DNA of 64,000 nt from Heliocidaris erythrogramma (GCA_025617745.1 CM046858.1:54290545-54354544), one strand, 5' to 3'. Counted from the stretch's first letter, positions 21,773 to 34,552 are shown. Notes: generated by a model not told the origin, from the sequence alone. Numbers and translations: made by a program.

Positions 21773-23664
21773 AGAGAGATCAATGAGGTATCTAAGGCGA
21801 AACACATGAGGGAGCACTTGCACCGGTGGTGCTTTATTAAAAGGGGCGCAAAAAATCCCAGCCGCCCCCCCCCCCCCTTGGAAAAAAAGGAATGAGGGGA
21901 GAAAACAAAGAACAATATTATTATGGATGAGAGTGCGTAGGACATAGTGTTTTAAAAGGATTTGAAATAGGAACATCCGTAAAGCTTGGTCGCTTAGCTC
22001 CCTCTCAATTCTGTTGTCAGGATCTCCAAATTTCACCCCCTCCCCAATACGAAAGAGTGCATAAATAGCACTTTAAAGGGGTCGAAGTCGAAAAAAAAGC
22101 TCCCGTTGGTTTTCTCCCTCACAATGTAAATTTAGTAATTACTTCGTTCAAATTAAAAACCAAAATGGCACGAATGCAGAAAGAGGAGAATAGAATAACG
22201 TTGTTCAGTCACCAGAATGTGATGAAAATCATACTAATGCTTGTTTGCTGTTCTCCCTTCTTATTTCTATTCCCGATGCTAAAATTGCATAAAATATTTG
22301 TTTTGAGGGTTGAAAGTTTAAGAAAATATCATCGCTTGTAAAATCATTTATGTAACTGTTACCAAACCAGGGCTATAATTACATGAAACATGATTTTTAC
22401 GTAGTGCTATATTATTCTTAACTTCAAAGCGGGGAAACCGAAGGGGAGGGAGGGGGGGGGGGGCAATTTCACTATTTGCCCCGGGCGCAATTATCCTTTG
22501 ATACCTCTAAAAATAGGCGAGGCTCTAAAATCAAATACTGGTAATGACACAATATTTTTGTAGTTTTTTGTATTTATTTTTAATTTAGTGTTTAAACGGG
22601 AAGTAAGGCATGTAAGGTGAATTAAACATGAAAACATATATAAATACATATATAAATATACCTTCTCTTTTGTGTGAAGGTTGTTACATGCTATGAAAAC
22701 TGTAAAATATTTGAAGAGACTTTAGATAATCTAAAGTCTAGCTCCCAGGAGGTGTTACATCACTAGCGTAAATCACTATTGTTAAATTCAGTGGAATTCA
22801 CGCAGCAGTGAAAACCCGGCGCGTACAATTGCCCTTGCAAGCATACGAAGTTCCAGCGTTCTTTTTGCATTCATTGCGTCTATATATATTATGCAAGCTA
22901 CGCTCTTTTTTGCGCTAGAGATTCCAGTTTAGAGCAGAACAAAGACTGAAATTCCTTGCGCAACATGAGCGTAGAACGAGCACAGAATTGAATTTAACAA
23001 TTGTCGGGGTGATCGACACTAGTGAACTAACGCCTCGTTTAAGAATCTGTCTTCAGAGTTTCCACCCCATCAAGCTCTTAAGATTTGACCCCTTACAAAT
23101 ATTTAGTCAAGACGTTGACAGAAATGTCAGTCTAATCATAGCGCCCCAGAGGCCCGGAAAGGGAACTCCCGGTATGATCAATTTCTTTAAAACAAGCCCA
23201 TGCACCAAACTTTGTCAAACAGGAATTAGTGTGCCTGTACATTACAAAACATGTAGAACCGACAAAAAGTATGATTAGGAAAGGTTTGTCAGACACCCCT
23301 AAAATGGGAGAAAGCAACGATTTCCCCTAAAACCCATGGTACAAAAATTGTCAGCGTCTAGAAGTAAGGCTTCACTTCACATTGATTTAAAACGGACAAT
23401 GTCCGATGGGAAGAGGTTGTCAGACCTCCTTTAAAACACCATTTGTCCTATGACCAAATGTAGACCCTTATATTCTGCGTGTACAGAAAAAAATGTAACT
23501 TTCAATTAAATAACTCAAAAGTGCTAAAGTATATATAGTTTCAATTACACAGTGAAAATCCAAAGTATTTATATTTTTTCCGATGCATAAATATCTCATG
23601 GCGAAAATTGTAAATAGTCACTATTATACAGGATCATTTAACAACACCTCTTGACCATCTTCCT
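21773..23664. other. Intergenic stretch downstream of the UST-like gene
   Basis: G/C-runs near 21866 and 22449, a small ATATA patch near 22880, otherwise unique AT-rich sequence. The open frame at 22988-23278 has no recognisable motif and is probably chance. Confidence 0.6.
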
Positions 23665-23670
23665 TTATTT
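23665..23670 (-). promoter_or_regulatory. Candidate poly(A) signal of the UST-like gene
   Basis: AATAAA on the minus strand about 300 bases after the stop codon at 23971-23973, a plausible 3' UTR length. Confidence 0.35.
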
Positions 23671-23970
23671 GACACGGCATGATAGAGGAGTTTGCTAAGT
23701 GTCTGTGTCATAAAGTCATGGCTTAAAAGTTTCCCTGTCACTTCAAACTATTAAGATGCCTGAAATACCATCGTTAATCCCATCTTCTTTACTATTTTCA
23801 AAATTTGTAGAAATTTGCCAATCAGACAAAAAGTTAGTTATTTAACGTGATGATAATGTATATCCCTAAAGCAATTCCCCCAATCTGTCTTTGCCAAAAC
23901 ACACTATCAATCTACTTCATTATTCTTTCAATAAACTGTTAATTATCATGGCAATAAACTTTTCTAATAC

Positions 23971-24122
23971 TTAATCAAATATATTATGTCTTAACCGATT
24001 TAATTTATTCACTGCGTAATTGTAAACCTCGTATTCGTATTTCAGTTTCTCTTTCATCATCTTCACAACGATTGGTGACGGTACAACCTTGTTCTTGGAT
24101 TTTGTCAGAAAAGTCATATTAC
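23971..24122 (-). CDS. UST-like exon 8 (terminal)
   Basis: GNMTFLTKSKNKVVPSPIVV then LKYEYEVYNYAVNKLNRLRH, stop TAA. It lacks the long acidic tail found in vertebrate UST. Confidence 0.9.
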
Positions 24123-27100
24123 CTGAAATTAAGAAAACAAAGTGGAAGTAAAGGAAAATGAATTTTGCTTTCCAATGTGAGCAGCCTACCTGAAGTGACT
24201 GAAAAGGAACATGGATATGACATTCTATAAACCTGACCACGATTCTTGTGATTACATCTAAATTTATAACAAACACCTATATCGTGATTTAAAAAAAAAA
24301 TACTTTATCAGTTTATGGCTAATAAGTTCTACGTATATGGCATTTTTCACACCTCGTGCAGCTTATTCTGATCCCTGATTAAATCGCATATTTCCCTAAG
24401 CTGAATGGGTTAATTAAAATCCTCAATCGATGTACCTCCGAGAAAACACACACACACACACACACCCACATGTGTGAATATATCTACATGGTACATTAGC
24501 AGGACATGCAACAATGCGGTTTATTCGGTCATAATAGCGCCCCCTACATTAGATGGACATTTGGTACATTAAGCGGACATTTGAGCATAGGAATACGACA
24601 AAACATGTCCTGCTAATGTCCCATGTAGATGATAAGGACAATCATTAAGCGGACATTTGAGCATAGAAATACGACAAAACATGTACTGACAATCTCTATT
24701 ATGAAGAGTGAAGTATACGAACCAACTTAATAAACCTACCGTCCTTTGGTTTGCGATATTCAGCAACTAGCCCCTCAAAGAAGTCAGGGAGAAGATGTTC
24801 CATTACTTGAAGTGTATCGCGGTACTTTTCTGTCACACCTACCACCAAGAATTTGTCTATATTTCTTTTTGCTTCTTCTACGGCCCATCGTGATGGAATC
24901 CTGACAAGAAAGCATATAATGGGGGAAATATTATGTAGGCTAAGAAGAAAGAGCCATAGCAATAAATATTATTGCAGATATGAACGACGTACATGAAAAG
25001 TAGAAAAACGTTGAAATACTTTGTTAGATTAATGATTATTTATAGCATTATCAACAAATTTATTTCGTAACAGAATAACAGATAATATTTTGTGTATTTT
25101 AGGCGGAGTATGGACGCGTCTCAATTGCTAAGATTACTAAGATTGTCAAGTTAGGTAGCATTCCACTATTATAGTGAAAAATGAGACTAAATGTGGCATA
25201 ACATCAGTATTGAACTATTTTAAAAAGCATATTCGAAATGTATGCTTTATGCTCTCTTTCACGTGCCTGTATGGGGAGACGTTGTCCTAATCACCTACCT
25301 GTAAGTCATTTTCAAAGTGAAACATTTCATCTTGTGCATTGTGTATATATGTGTGCGGGTGTGTGTGTGTGTGTGTTTTTTTATTGAATTTCTTGAGTTT
25401 CAAATGTCTTGACAGAATATTCTGACATAACCCTCTTTCATAGTTCAGGCGAAAATAATGAAACAATAGCTGGTCTGAATAAATGTAAATACTGTATTTC
25501 GTATTTTAAAAAGCTATACATGTTCGAGCAAGCATAGTCCACATACCGACACCTCGGATGATAGCCACAGAAGAAACGTAGTTGTTGACTTAGATAACTA
25601 TCACTAGAACATGCTCGACGTTTACGAAGCACGCAATCGTTGAAAGTCTACGAAAACAAGAACAAGAAACAGAGATTCTTTGCAATTCCAAACTTTAGAA
25701 AAAACAATGCTTGTCAGAGAATTTTGGAAGAAAAGTAGACCCCACCAAAATGTGATGAACTTTATTATTTTTTTTCTTCTTTTTTTGTTGTCAGAAAATT
25801 TCAGACATTTCGGACAGTTAAATCATGTGGTTCCCCCCCCCCCCCCGAATTTCAAAATGGATTTGCACCACTGATGGAAAGTAATACCAACTTAAAAATT
25901 ACTGGGGTTTTCCCCTCAATTTAATAAACACTTCAAATTGTCGCTTAAATATTACATAATTTCTAACTGTTTCAGATTCTGAATTCAATTCAAAATTGAA
26001 TTAATGCAACATTAAAATTGTAGCGATTAAGAATGCCTTCTGTTTGTGAGTGTTGAAGCAGGGGCGTATCCAGGATTTCCCATTAGGGGGGCGCCAGGCA
26101 TTATTGATCGCCGTCCGGGGGAGGGGTCTAAGGGGAGGGGTGCCCCCTCCCCTTTGGAAAATGTTTGCTTCTGAAGAAGGGCTGAGATGCAAAATAATCC
26201 TATATGTGATCAATTTTGAAGCCTATTTAATGCACAACCTTTTTTTTTTGCTAGTTTTTTTTTTTTTACGACGGCTAATCCACCCCCTGGATATGCCACT
26301 GTTGAAGTACTAATGATTGAGATATTCGAATCTGCTCGAACTTCATTTCTAGTAAATGTTGAAATAATAATAAAAGTATGTTAGTATGCACTAACATTAC
26401 AAGTAGAAATGGAAACAAAAAAAGTAGAGTAAAGAGGGAAGTAGTAACCATATGGAGAATATAACCGTGCATTACTTCAGAAATGTTTCATATTTCACCG
26501 ATTCTCTGCAACATCAATTGGAAGACTTGAGTTATTGTTTATATTTCTTTACCTCATTTATATACTCTGGTTTCGTTATATCATGTAATTTCTTGACGTT
26601 TGTAAATTCATCGTCTCCGTACCGGGTGAAGTAATATTGAGAAACCATTCTCTCCAAAGGGTCACGCACGAAACTGATAAATGTGTACTCCCTGTTAAGA
26701 AATAAAGTATGCAGAACGGATAAGTAAAGAAACAATGAGCAATGTTTCGTGTAGTGCTGCAAAGCAGTGTTAGCCACGGTTAGTTCGTATAACTATAATG
26801 TGCTTCGAAAAAATGCAACTTAACCAGACTGAGATATTCTAGGGAAATATTGTCTAAAAGGAATCCCGTGCTCCTACCCCTCCCCCCCCCCCCCCCCCGA
26901 TGTTACTTGGAGGTGATATGTGCCGACCATTTTATCGGTTCACTATAAAGGGGGAGGGGAGTGATGCGACCGGTCCGCCCAGACATCCCCGCCCCCTCCG
27001 GTTTGCTTATCTACCCTTAGCAATGCTGTCGGCATGTTCAAAGTAACAATGGGCAACATCAAGATCTTCAACCAAAACAGTTAGTAAATATTTACCCAGA

Positions 27101-30100
27101 TTTCCCCCAAAACGAAAGAAAAACAAAACTAACAATCAAACAAGCAAACAAAAATTAAAGGAAAGAAACATCCAGGAACTAACGGAGATCTATTCACTTT
27201 CAATAGACCGCTTCCGTAATGTATACAAATTTATGCACGTAATTCTCTGAGCACCTAGTGACGAGCTATTCCATTAACCTGTTTTTTTAATAAATGAGCC
27301 TCAATGCTTGGAATCCAGTTTGCATACATTATCTGTTGCTATGTCCGGCAAGCATTCAGGTTGTCAAGACAACCTTTGTTTGAAAGGTATGTAAAATATT
27401 TGCATACATTACCGAAGCGGTCTATTGCCCTGAATGTTCCGAAACCTTTATTGAAGCAGTTTATACATTTATAAACACGACGTATGATTTGTTTCATTTG
27501 AAAATGTACACAGTTCCTGTGATCAATAACGGGACATCCGAGTAGACCGACAGGTCACGAGACCTACAGGATACAGACCATGAGACAGACGGCCCATGAG
27601 TCTCGTGAACCCTAAGAAAAACGATGTCGGTCCCACTGATTGTCTCGTAGGATGTAGCGAATAAAAAAAAATTATACTAGTACTCAAATCCAACACCACT
27701 GATGTAATTGCTTCTGATAACCCTTGTGAAAGTCAATGCAAGCTGACCTATCGTTTTTCAGATCCATGAAATACACATGTCCGTCAATGAAAGCTGGTGC
27801 TCGGGCCGACAGCATACTGGATCTCACAATGTTGTATTCATTTGGCTGCTGTATTTTAGAGAAATAATGTATAATTAGCGGCCTTGATGCTTTCCATAAG
27901 TATTTACACTGTATAAATCTCTTTTTTAAAGCAATATTTTGAAACATGATAATATGGACATCACGTTGAGAAACGATATGAGGAACAATAAATACTTATT
28001 ATTGGTTGGTGTGATAGAGGAACTAAATAAAGAAAAAGGACTTCGTTCTCATCTAGGAAAAGAATCATACCGCAATGTAATTTAGAATTGAAATACAACA
28101 ACAAACGAAATGTATAGGTACAGAGGTCAAGATGTAGATATCTGAGATATATCTTTTCCTCCTTTGGCATGACACTTCTTTACTGTATCAAAAGTGTATG
28201 CCAGTGTTGACGTTCAAGGAAATAAATAAATAATAAATAAATAAATAATATAGGTTTTCCCGTTCAATTGTTCAATCTATTTCACATTTCAAACATTCGA
28301 ATTCAGAAACGATATGACCGCCATGGTACATGTAAAGTCAATTTCGTTTTTGCTCCTGTGAACGAAATTTTCTAATGGGTCATCAAGATTCCTATTAAGA
28401 GCAAACGATTTAAGGAAAGAGCAGTCAATTTCACTTTGATTCGTCCAAATTCACTATTAGTGCAACAAATTCTTCAAATGGTTCATTCTCATCTGAAGAA
28501 AGAGCAAACGATTTAACCAGTGAGTATCCAAATTCATTTATGCACGTGCAAATTAACTTGTTGTGCAATATTCTTAAAATTCTTCATTCAAATTTGACTT
28601 ACAAGCAAAAGTTTGAAATCGAAGCATCCAATTTCACCTGCAACCGGCTTCGGTTACTCTTCGGTCATTCAATTTCATCAAAAGGCTGACAAGTTTTAAA
28701 TAAGTGCATTCGATTCAATGTGTATTGTAAGTTTTTGGAGAAAAAAACCCCTTATAAATTGTGAGCTAGGAAGCCCTCAGTCATTCTGCGTGTTGCGATT
28801 ATGAGTTCCACGTTTACCTACTATCCGCTTCACATTGAAAAAATGGCAGATCATCACCCAGTTCGCTACAGGAGAACATCAAAAGAGGATATGAGAAGGC
28901 TAATTGAGGCATTTGGGAGCCAAAACATCTATAATTAGCCGATGATTTAGGCATCAAAGAGCAACAGCAAGGTCGATTGTTGCCACGTACCTACGAGAAG
29001 GTCGACACGACAAGCTTGCGAGAGGAGGGGCCACACGCAGCAAAGTGGATGACGACATGCGACATCGGTTGCAGGTCATCCTGGATGAAAATCCTCTCCT
29101 GACGCTGCAGCAGATGAAGGCGAACCTCAAGGCCTCAATGCCCAACAAACCCGTGGTGAGCACCACCGCCATCGCCCATACTCTCGATGGAATGATGTAT
29201 ACCATTAAGCTGGCAGAAGATGTTCCCGACGCCAGGAATGCTCCACGGGTCCTTGACATGCGCGCCGTCTACGCTCAATGGTTCATGGAACGTGGCGTGG
29301 TTGCCCATCTCGTTTTCGTGGACGAGACGGGGTTCAACATTACTTTTGCAATAGCTGCAGGTGCTCCATCTTTTTCCTATATATCACTGAGTCATTTATA
29401 TGAATATATAAAATTTAATGTGCTATTTTGTTATTTGTATTCCATTCTTAATTAAATTCTTTGCCATTTCATCTATTTGTCTATCTAGATGTAGGCTTAG
29501 TGCACCACACCATTGCCTCAGAGACCGTTACGAGGGAGACCTTTGAGGCATTTCTCGCAGACACAGCTCGACAATGCGAACAACTGTTCCCTCTTGGTGA
29601 AGCGGTGTACATTATTTTATTTTTTTTTATTTTTTATTTTAATGCACGCCCCCATGTATACGCACAGCTACCCAATGGTATCGCCCCAACATCCAACTAA
29701 AGCTGCTTCCCCCCTACTCTCCTTTCTTGAACCTCACTGAAAATGCCACTCTGCTTTGAAGGCAGCTTTGAAGAGAATCCTGTATCGGCCCGAATGGCAG
29801 AGGAGGGTAGGCGATCGGGAAGAGGCGCAAGAGGCCGGACTAAATCTTCAACAGTGGAGAAGGGATACCATTGAGCAGGCTGCTAGGATCAGCGTGGACG
29901 TCATCACGCAGGGCAAATGCAGTCAGTGGTTCCGCCACACCCAAGTCCACATGCCAAGGTGCCTCAATATAGAGATCATCGACAGAGAATCTGTCCATGA
30001 TACGATACTCGTCTTCCCATCTTTCAATCTATATTTCAGTCAACCCTATATCTATCTATCTCTTTACCTGTCTATCAATCTAATACAGCATTTCCTTTGC

Positions 30101-33100
30101 TGATGAATATTAAAATATATATAATTGGAGGGGTGGGTAGTCTCTTCATTTTTCATTGATGAAATCGAACTTAAACAAATTTAAGTGACCGTAAATGAAA
30201 GTATGGTGCTCGTTGATGAATTTAGATGCATGTGAAATGATTTTGTTTGCCTCGTAAAGAAATTGAACGTCTAGAAACGAATTTGGATGACCTTAAATAA
30301 AAGCTTGCTGCCCGCCGATGAATTTGGATGATCATAAATTAAATCGCACGCCTCAAAATGAAATTGCTTGCTCAGAAAGTAAATTCGAACGACCGATATT
30401 CATCGTTTGACAAAAATGTGTGAATTTGAATGCCCTATGATGAATGTGAGCGACGAAAGTATGAAATTGAACGTAAAAACCTCTAATAATAATACTAATA
30501 ATATTTATATAGCGTATTATGTGAATACTTCGGCGCACTTTACAATGTTATTTTATTAAAACTACACTCTAACGCCTTGTCCAGACAATCTACATTGACG
30601 TTTGGAAATAGAACCACGTAAAGTATTAGTCACAAACCGATTTTTAAGTCATCCTGAGAAACACTGGTACTTACAGAAAGGGTAATGATTGGCCTTGGTC
30701 TCTTGTAACCGTTGCGTTGTGCCAAGGTTTTTGCTAGGGACACCATCGTCCGACTCCCACATTTGGGGACGCGGTTGTACACAACAATTATATCCTTGAG
30801 GGTTAAGAAGGGTAGGGAGGACAAACGTTATATAGATTCAACCTGAGTTGTAGTGGCTTGATGCTAGACCTTGACCTTAGGGCGCCTTGATGCATGTTTT
30901 TCTTGGCCTTTGGCATGGCTTGGTTTTGCCTTGAGGGCTACAAGCCTTGATCTTCTCCAGAACATTCAAGGCATTTTCAAGGCAAATGGAACATTGCTGT
31001 TTTTGCTTGAATTAAAAAAATAATATTTTGGTTGTTTTTGCAGTAACACTATATAATTTAATAGCTTATACAAGATGCAGGTAATCATACTAGACTTGGG
31101 AAATGAAATTTATGTTTTACATTTTTTTTTAATTGATATGATAGAATGATGATGGTGATAATTATTATTATAACATTCATACCTTAAAAAATATAGGTGC
31201 AGATTTCAAGTCTTTCAAGATGATTTCAAGTCTTTCTGTGAACCTTTTAAAATTTGAACAAAAATTGCAAGATTTGGTCAAAGGCTTCTGCTGTATTACT
31301 CATTCCATTGTCATATGCTAAAAACTGTTACTAAGTTATAGGTATAGGCCTACATCTGTTTTGGGGTGCTTTGTTTTGAGCAGGGGCCTCTTGAATGGGG
31401 CAGAAAATACATAATTTGAGAAAGAAAAGGAAGAAAAAAATATTGTGAATTATATTCGCCCAAGGGTAAACTGCTTTAAGAATTAGTCTTTCTATGGTTT
31501 AAAATTAATTAATTAATGGTTTTCTAAAGCTTTTCTCATTGCTTTCTCAGATAACGTTGCTTAGGGTCTTGTAATTTCACGCACCATTCATATTAATTAT
31601 TCATTTTTTATTAATTATAATTAAACTCCTGGACAATAATTCTCCTGGATTTTCATGAATTTGATGCCCCATTTGAAAATCAAATGTTCATAATTCAAAA
31701 CTCTATGCTTTATGTTTACAGTGCTCCTTTGCGAATTTTCTTTGGTAAATTGAACAGAAATGGCAAAATATGAGAATTAAAAATTCGAAAAACTACTTCT
31801 CGGTTGCTTTGCTCCCTCGCTTGAAAAGCTAATACATATACATATATACATATATAGATTTTGTTTTGCTCCGAGAGCCATAATCCTAAGATACACCATT
31901 AAAGCACTACTTGTTATGCAACATTCACATTTTGAGAAGCGGCCCAAAATTTTGAATTCGGCCTATTAAACAGGAAAATCAACTGGAAAAAAGGGCATTG
32001 TGGGGTTGAGAGCAGTGACATATGTCCTGTTCAAATACATAAAATCTAGAGAATAAAATCGAATCAAGCTTTTTAAAGATAAAGTCCTGATATTTGAGGA
32101 AAGAGCACTATAAAGAAATTAAGTCCCTCTTTTTTTTTTTAGTTAGCTCCCTTCGCTTGCTCAAAATTAACCAGACGTTTAATTACCAGCTATTTATGTC
32201 CAGGAAGATAATAGTAATTCTACAAACAGTAGGTCATGAAAAGGGGGGGTTATATGCAAATTAATATATAAATTTTCCACTAGATCTCTGTCGGGGTCTC
32301 CTTAAAAAAATATAGCCACCCCCTGCTGTCATGTGGTTCTAAGGTTTGGGACTACAGCACTGGATTCAAATAACTTTTAAGCAGGCAAGGGATACCAGGA
32401 GACATTTGAGAAATTTTACGCGTTTGTTCATGGTATCCGTAAATGGTTTACTTGAGGGTGATTTCAGGTACAGTTAATGCGATTAAACCTTGGCCGAAAC
32501 TGTCTAGACGTTGTTCTGGTGACAGTCTTGCTAACAGTATTGCTGGCAATCTTGCTGACTGAAAATCAATGTTAGTATATTAGACTTAACAAACATGTCC
32601 AAAGTTAGTACAAAGTTTATACAAATTTTAGTCATACATGTATTTGGAATGTGAGAACAATTCAGGAACAGTTCTTCATAGTGACATCACCAATATATTT
32701 TTTTCTATTTGCAGATAAAAGGAATGAGAATGTTTGCAAATTATTTTCAGATTTTTACATAACCTTAGTCTTTTATTTAAAAAGGAGTCTATCCAAAATA
32801 ACAATGCTATGTAATTTTTTGGCTCGATAGCAGCCAGCTAGCAAACGGCTGAATTTGGGGAAGCTGAATACTGATATGGTGAACAATTGTTTGGCTATGG
32901 GACGTATGGCAAACGCCAGCATTATGGTCGGTACGGACGCGGTCAGCATTGGTCAACCTACTCCAACCTTGATCCACAGTCAACTTGCCAATGTCGAGCC
33001 AACGTTTGCCCAAGGAACAAAAAGACATTGGCCCAAAGTCATGTTTGCTTGAAATACTTAGTAATACTCGATTAAAGCTGCTTCTTTTTAATGCTGCCCT

Positions 33101-34207
33101 GTTATTTTATCTATGCAGTATGTGTTGGCCTTTTAAATCTTTAAAATCGTATTGTTGTTTCTTTAATACTAGAATACTGAGGAAGGATTGATAATTTTAT
33201 AAAACATTGGGCTATGGAATAGTTTTATGCAGACAATGGCCTTGTTCATGTAAAAAAATAAATGTGTTTTCAAATCAAGAAAGGATGAAACATTTTCCGT
33301 TAAAATAACTTACTTTTCCTAAAATGGGTTTTGCATGGTAACTTAGACATCGATTCTCAGGTGCATAGAGTAACGGTTGTTGGAAGCTGCGGATATCATC
33401 ATGAAAGCCTGCTTCATCTGCCAAATATACAATAGCAAATTATAAGCATAAGAGGCGGACAACGGGCTGAGGGAACTGGAGTCCCTCCCCTGACCAAATT
33501 GAAATTACCAACATTCGCTCTACCTTTACTTCATATTCGAAGTGGTCTCTTTGTAATTTTGATGACGAAATAACATTTTCACTATAAAATGCCTTCAAAA
33601 AAGAAAAATGCTGACTCGAAAATAATTTAGAAAACGGAAATTTTATATTCGGACTAAAGCCGTCTCCCCTTCCCCCTTGTAGGTATTGTGTTCTTATGCC
33701 CATTTACAATCACGACTAAACAGATGCTAAAAGCCATAGATTCATAATTCATTTTGAAATATCCAGACTCAAAAAACAGTAAGGTACTTTACTGGTGTAT
33801 GTTATTTGTGCACAGATTGGAACGCATGTGTTGGAACGGTTCGGTGTAAAAATGCCAGAAGAAAAAATGCCAGAGGAAACAATGCCAGAGGAAAAAATGC
33901 CAGAGCTAAAAAATGCTAGTGGTAAATGTTGAAGGAAAAAGTTGTCAGAAAAGAAAATCTGAGATGAGCACTTTTGTATAAACTAAAATAATCAGTATGC
34001 ATATTGGACAAAGACGTTACTCTTGCAACCAATTCCTTTCTTTACGTCTGGCTTCGTGTTATTTTCCGGAAATAAATGTGGCCCGCCTTGGATAAACACA
34101 TTCCTAAATGATTTTGTGTCCACAATCTGGCTTAGATGCAGTGTGATAAGAATGATGATCAGTATACATGCCGTCACCACCACCTTGTATGAAACACTTC
34201 TCGCCAT
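23971..34207 (-). CDS. UST-like: Uronyl 2-sulfotransferase (UST-like), complete eight-exon gene
   Basis: Type II Golgi enzyme that moves sulfate from PAPS to the 2-O position of uronic acid in chondroitin/dermatan-type chains. It is a relative of heparan sulfate 2-O-sulfotransferase. Exons in transcript order: 34021-34207, 33314-33417, 30675-30794, 27748-27848, 26553-26691, 25547-25647, 24740-24900, 23971-24122. All introns are GT/AG and all phases agree, giving 355 codons including stop. ATG 34207-34205 starts MARSVSYK, then a hydrophobic anchor (VVVTACILIIILITL). The PAPS 5'-phosphosulfate loop is NRVPKCGSRTM and the 3'-phosphate motif is FVRDPLERMVSQYYF. Conserved cysteines occur in FFCGYHPRCR. 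The C-terminus keeps VVPSP and KYEYEVYNY of UST. It is shorter than human UST (406 residues as I recall), mainly between the PAPS loop and the second motif and at the C-terminus. No lesion was seen. A UST assignment fits better than HS2ST because of NRVPKCGSRT and VPSP. Confidence 0.9.
24484..24689. repeat. Small foldback plus direct repeat in the last UST intron
   Basis: 25-base arms at 24484-24508 and 24604-24628 are inverted with one mismatch. A 40-base unit (attaagcggacatttgagca...) occurs at 24568-24607 and again at 24644-24684. A (CA)n patch lies just upstream at 24445-24466. Confidence 0.8.
24740..24900 (-). CDS. UST-like exon 7
   Basis: IPSRWAVEEAKRNIDKFLVV then LQVMEHLLPDFFEGLVAEYR. 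This matches the WALERAKxNxxxxFLLVG block and the downstream helix that precedes the C-terminal domain. Confidence 0.92.
25547..25647 (-). CDS. UST-like exon 6 (cysteine-rich)
   Basis: TFNDCVLRKRRACSSDSYLS then FFCGYHPRCR. The C...C...FCGxHPRCR pattern matches the disulfide-bearing region of UST. Donor GTATGT. Confidence 0.9.
26059..26299. mobile_element. hAT-like MITE with target duplication, in UST intron
   Basis: Left end caggggcgtatccagg, right end ccctggatatgccactg, an inverted pair. tgttgaag flanks both sides (26051-26058, 26300-26307), an apparent 8-bp target duplication with one or two bases overlapping the terminus. Related to the complete copy at 43580-43829. Confidence 0.72.
26553..26691 (-). 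CDS. UST-like exon 5 (3'-phosphate motif)
   Basis: EYTFISFVRDPLERMVSQYY and RYGDDEFTNVKK. RDPxxRxxSxYYFxRxGD is shared with UST/HS2ST and binds the 3'-phosphate of PAPS. Confidence 0.92.
27201..27427. mobile_element. 227-base MITE in UST intron
   Basis: Inverted arms of 30 bases: caatagaccgcttccgtaat... (27201-27230) and ...attaccgaagcggtctattg (27398-27427). Only a few mismatches. There is no coding content. Confidence 0.75.
27748..27848 (-). CDS. UST-like exon 4
   Basis: Reads QPNEYNIVRSSM and RAPAFIDGHVYFMDLKND, aligning with the RHVHFLNF region of UST that contains the likely catalytic His. Here it is the His in DGHVYF. Its last two bases combine with exon 5 to give Arg. Confidence 0.85.
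28254..30486 (+). mobile_element. Tc1/mariner-superfamily element (inactive) in UST intron
   Basis: Left terminus taggttttcccgttcaatt and right terminus aattgaacgtaaaaacctc are inverted, next to TA. Between each terminus and the transposase lie several hundred bases of degenerate subterminal repeats (gaatttggatgaycntaaat on the right, the inverse on the left). Encodes a broken DDE transposase at 28801-30000. Lies between UST exons 3 and 4 on the opposite strand to the gene. Confidence 0.7.
28801..30000 (+). pseudogene. IS630-Tc1/mariner-type transposase, broken
   Basis: Catalyses cut-and-paste transposition when intact. ATG at 28801 opens MSSTFTYYPLHIEKMAD. A helix-turn-helix follows (LADDLG...RATARSIVATYLREGR) across two frame changes near 28936 and 28970. 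Then VDDDMRHRLQVILDENPLLT and the first acidic motif VFVDETGFNI. A disrupted centre precedes GLVHHTIASETVTRETFEAF, NARPHV, and the third motif PPYSPFLNLTEN just after 29700 in another frame. Stops and indels make it non-functional. Confidence 0.82.
30675..30794 (-). CDS. UST-like exon 3 (PAPS-binding loop)
   Basis: Exactly 40 codons, beginning DIIVVYNRVPKCGSRTM. This is the 5'-phosphosulfate-binding P-loop equivalent and the clearest family mark. Donor GTAAGT. Confidence 0.92.
30840..33313. other. UST intron 2: repeats of the CCTTGA/AAGGC type, otherwise featureless
   Basis: 30850-30990 is rich in ccttga and its complement caagg. A (TACATA)n patch lies at 31830-31855. 32870-33040 has loose ggtca/caac motifs. 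Open frames there lack homology. Confidence 0.45.
33314..33417 (-). CDS. UST-like exon 2 (stem region)
   Basis: Acceptor GCAG, donor GTAAGT. It encodes EAGFHDDIRSFQQPLLYAPE and ends AKPILGK. It is assigned by splice signals, phase agreement and position, since stem sequences are not well conserved. Confidence 0.75.
34021..34207 (-). CDS. UST-like exon 1 (start codon, signal anchor)
   Basis: The first ATG in frame gives a short basic cytoplasmic tail and one transmembrane helix, then a luminal stem with an N-glycosylation sequon (NNT). The frame is open further upstream only from non-ATG codons, which argues for this start. Ends one base into a codon at donor GTAACG. Confidence 0.82.
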
Positions 34208-34517
34208 TCTCCTCACAACGTTAGAAGAGTGAATTACAAATGTCTGAAACCTACGCTTCAAAGTACAAAAGTCTGACCGGTTTCTATTATATACGCTGCG
34301 AACACTTTACCCGTTTTACATACAGCTGCTTAGCCAGGATTTTTATGTTTGTTTTTTTTGTTTTTGAAGAGGGTGGGGTGGCGGACTACATGAGAGCGAT
34401 TGCCTTTTAATGGAAGATGTTTTATTTATTTTTCTTTTGTTTACTTAGCTTTACATAATACACTTCAGTATTGATTCAACGATCTAACGTAAAGACCTAG
34501 ATGATGATAGAAAAAGC

Positions 34518-34552
34518 CAGAGAGAGAGAGAGAGAGGGGGGGGGGGGGGGGG
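34518..34552. repeat. (GA)n followed by poly-G
   Basis: gagagagagagagag then about 17 G with one interruption. Same architecture as 8841-8874. Confidence 0.85.

Noticed and set aside
22988..23278. 96-codon plus-strand open frame with ordinary codon mix
   Set aside because: No recognisable domain, no splice context, no homologous phrase. Most likely chance.
32807..33075. Overlapping open frames with Gly/Tyr/Arg-rich translation in UST intron
   Set aside because: Multiple frames open on both strands over a ggtca/caac-rich stretch. No homology or splice signals.
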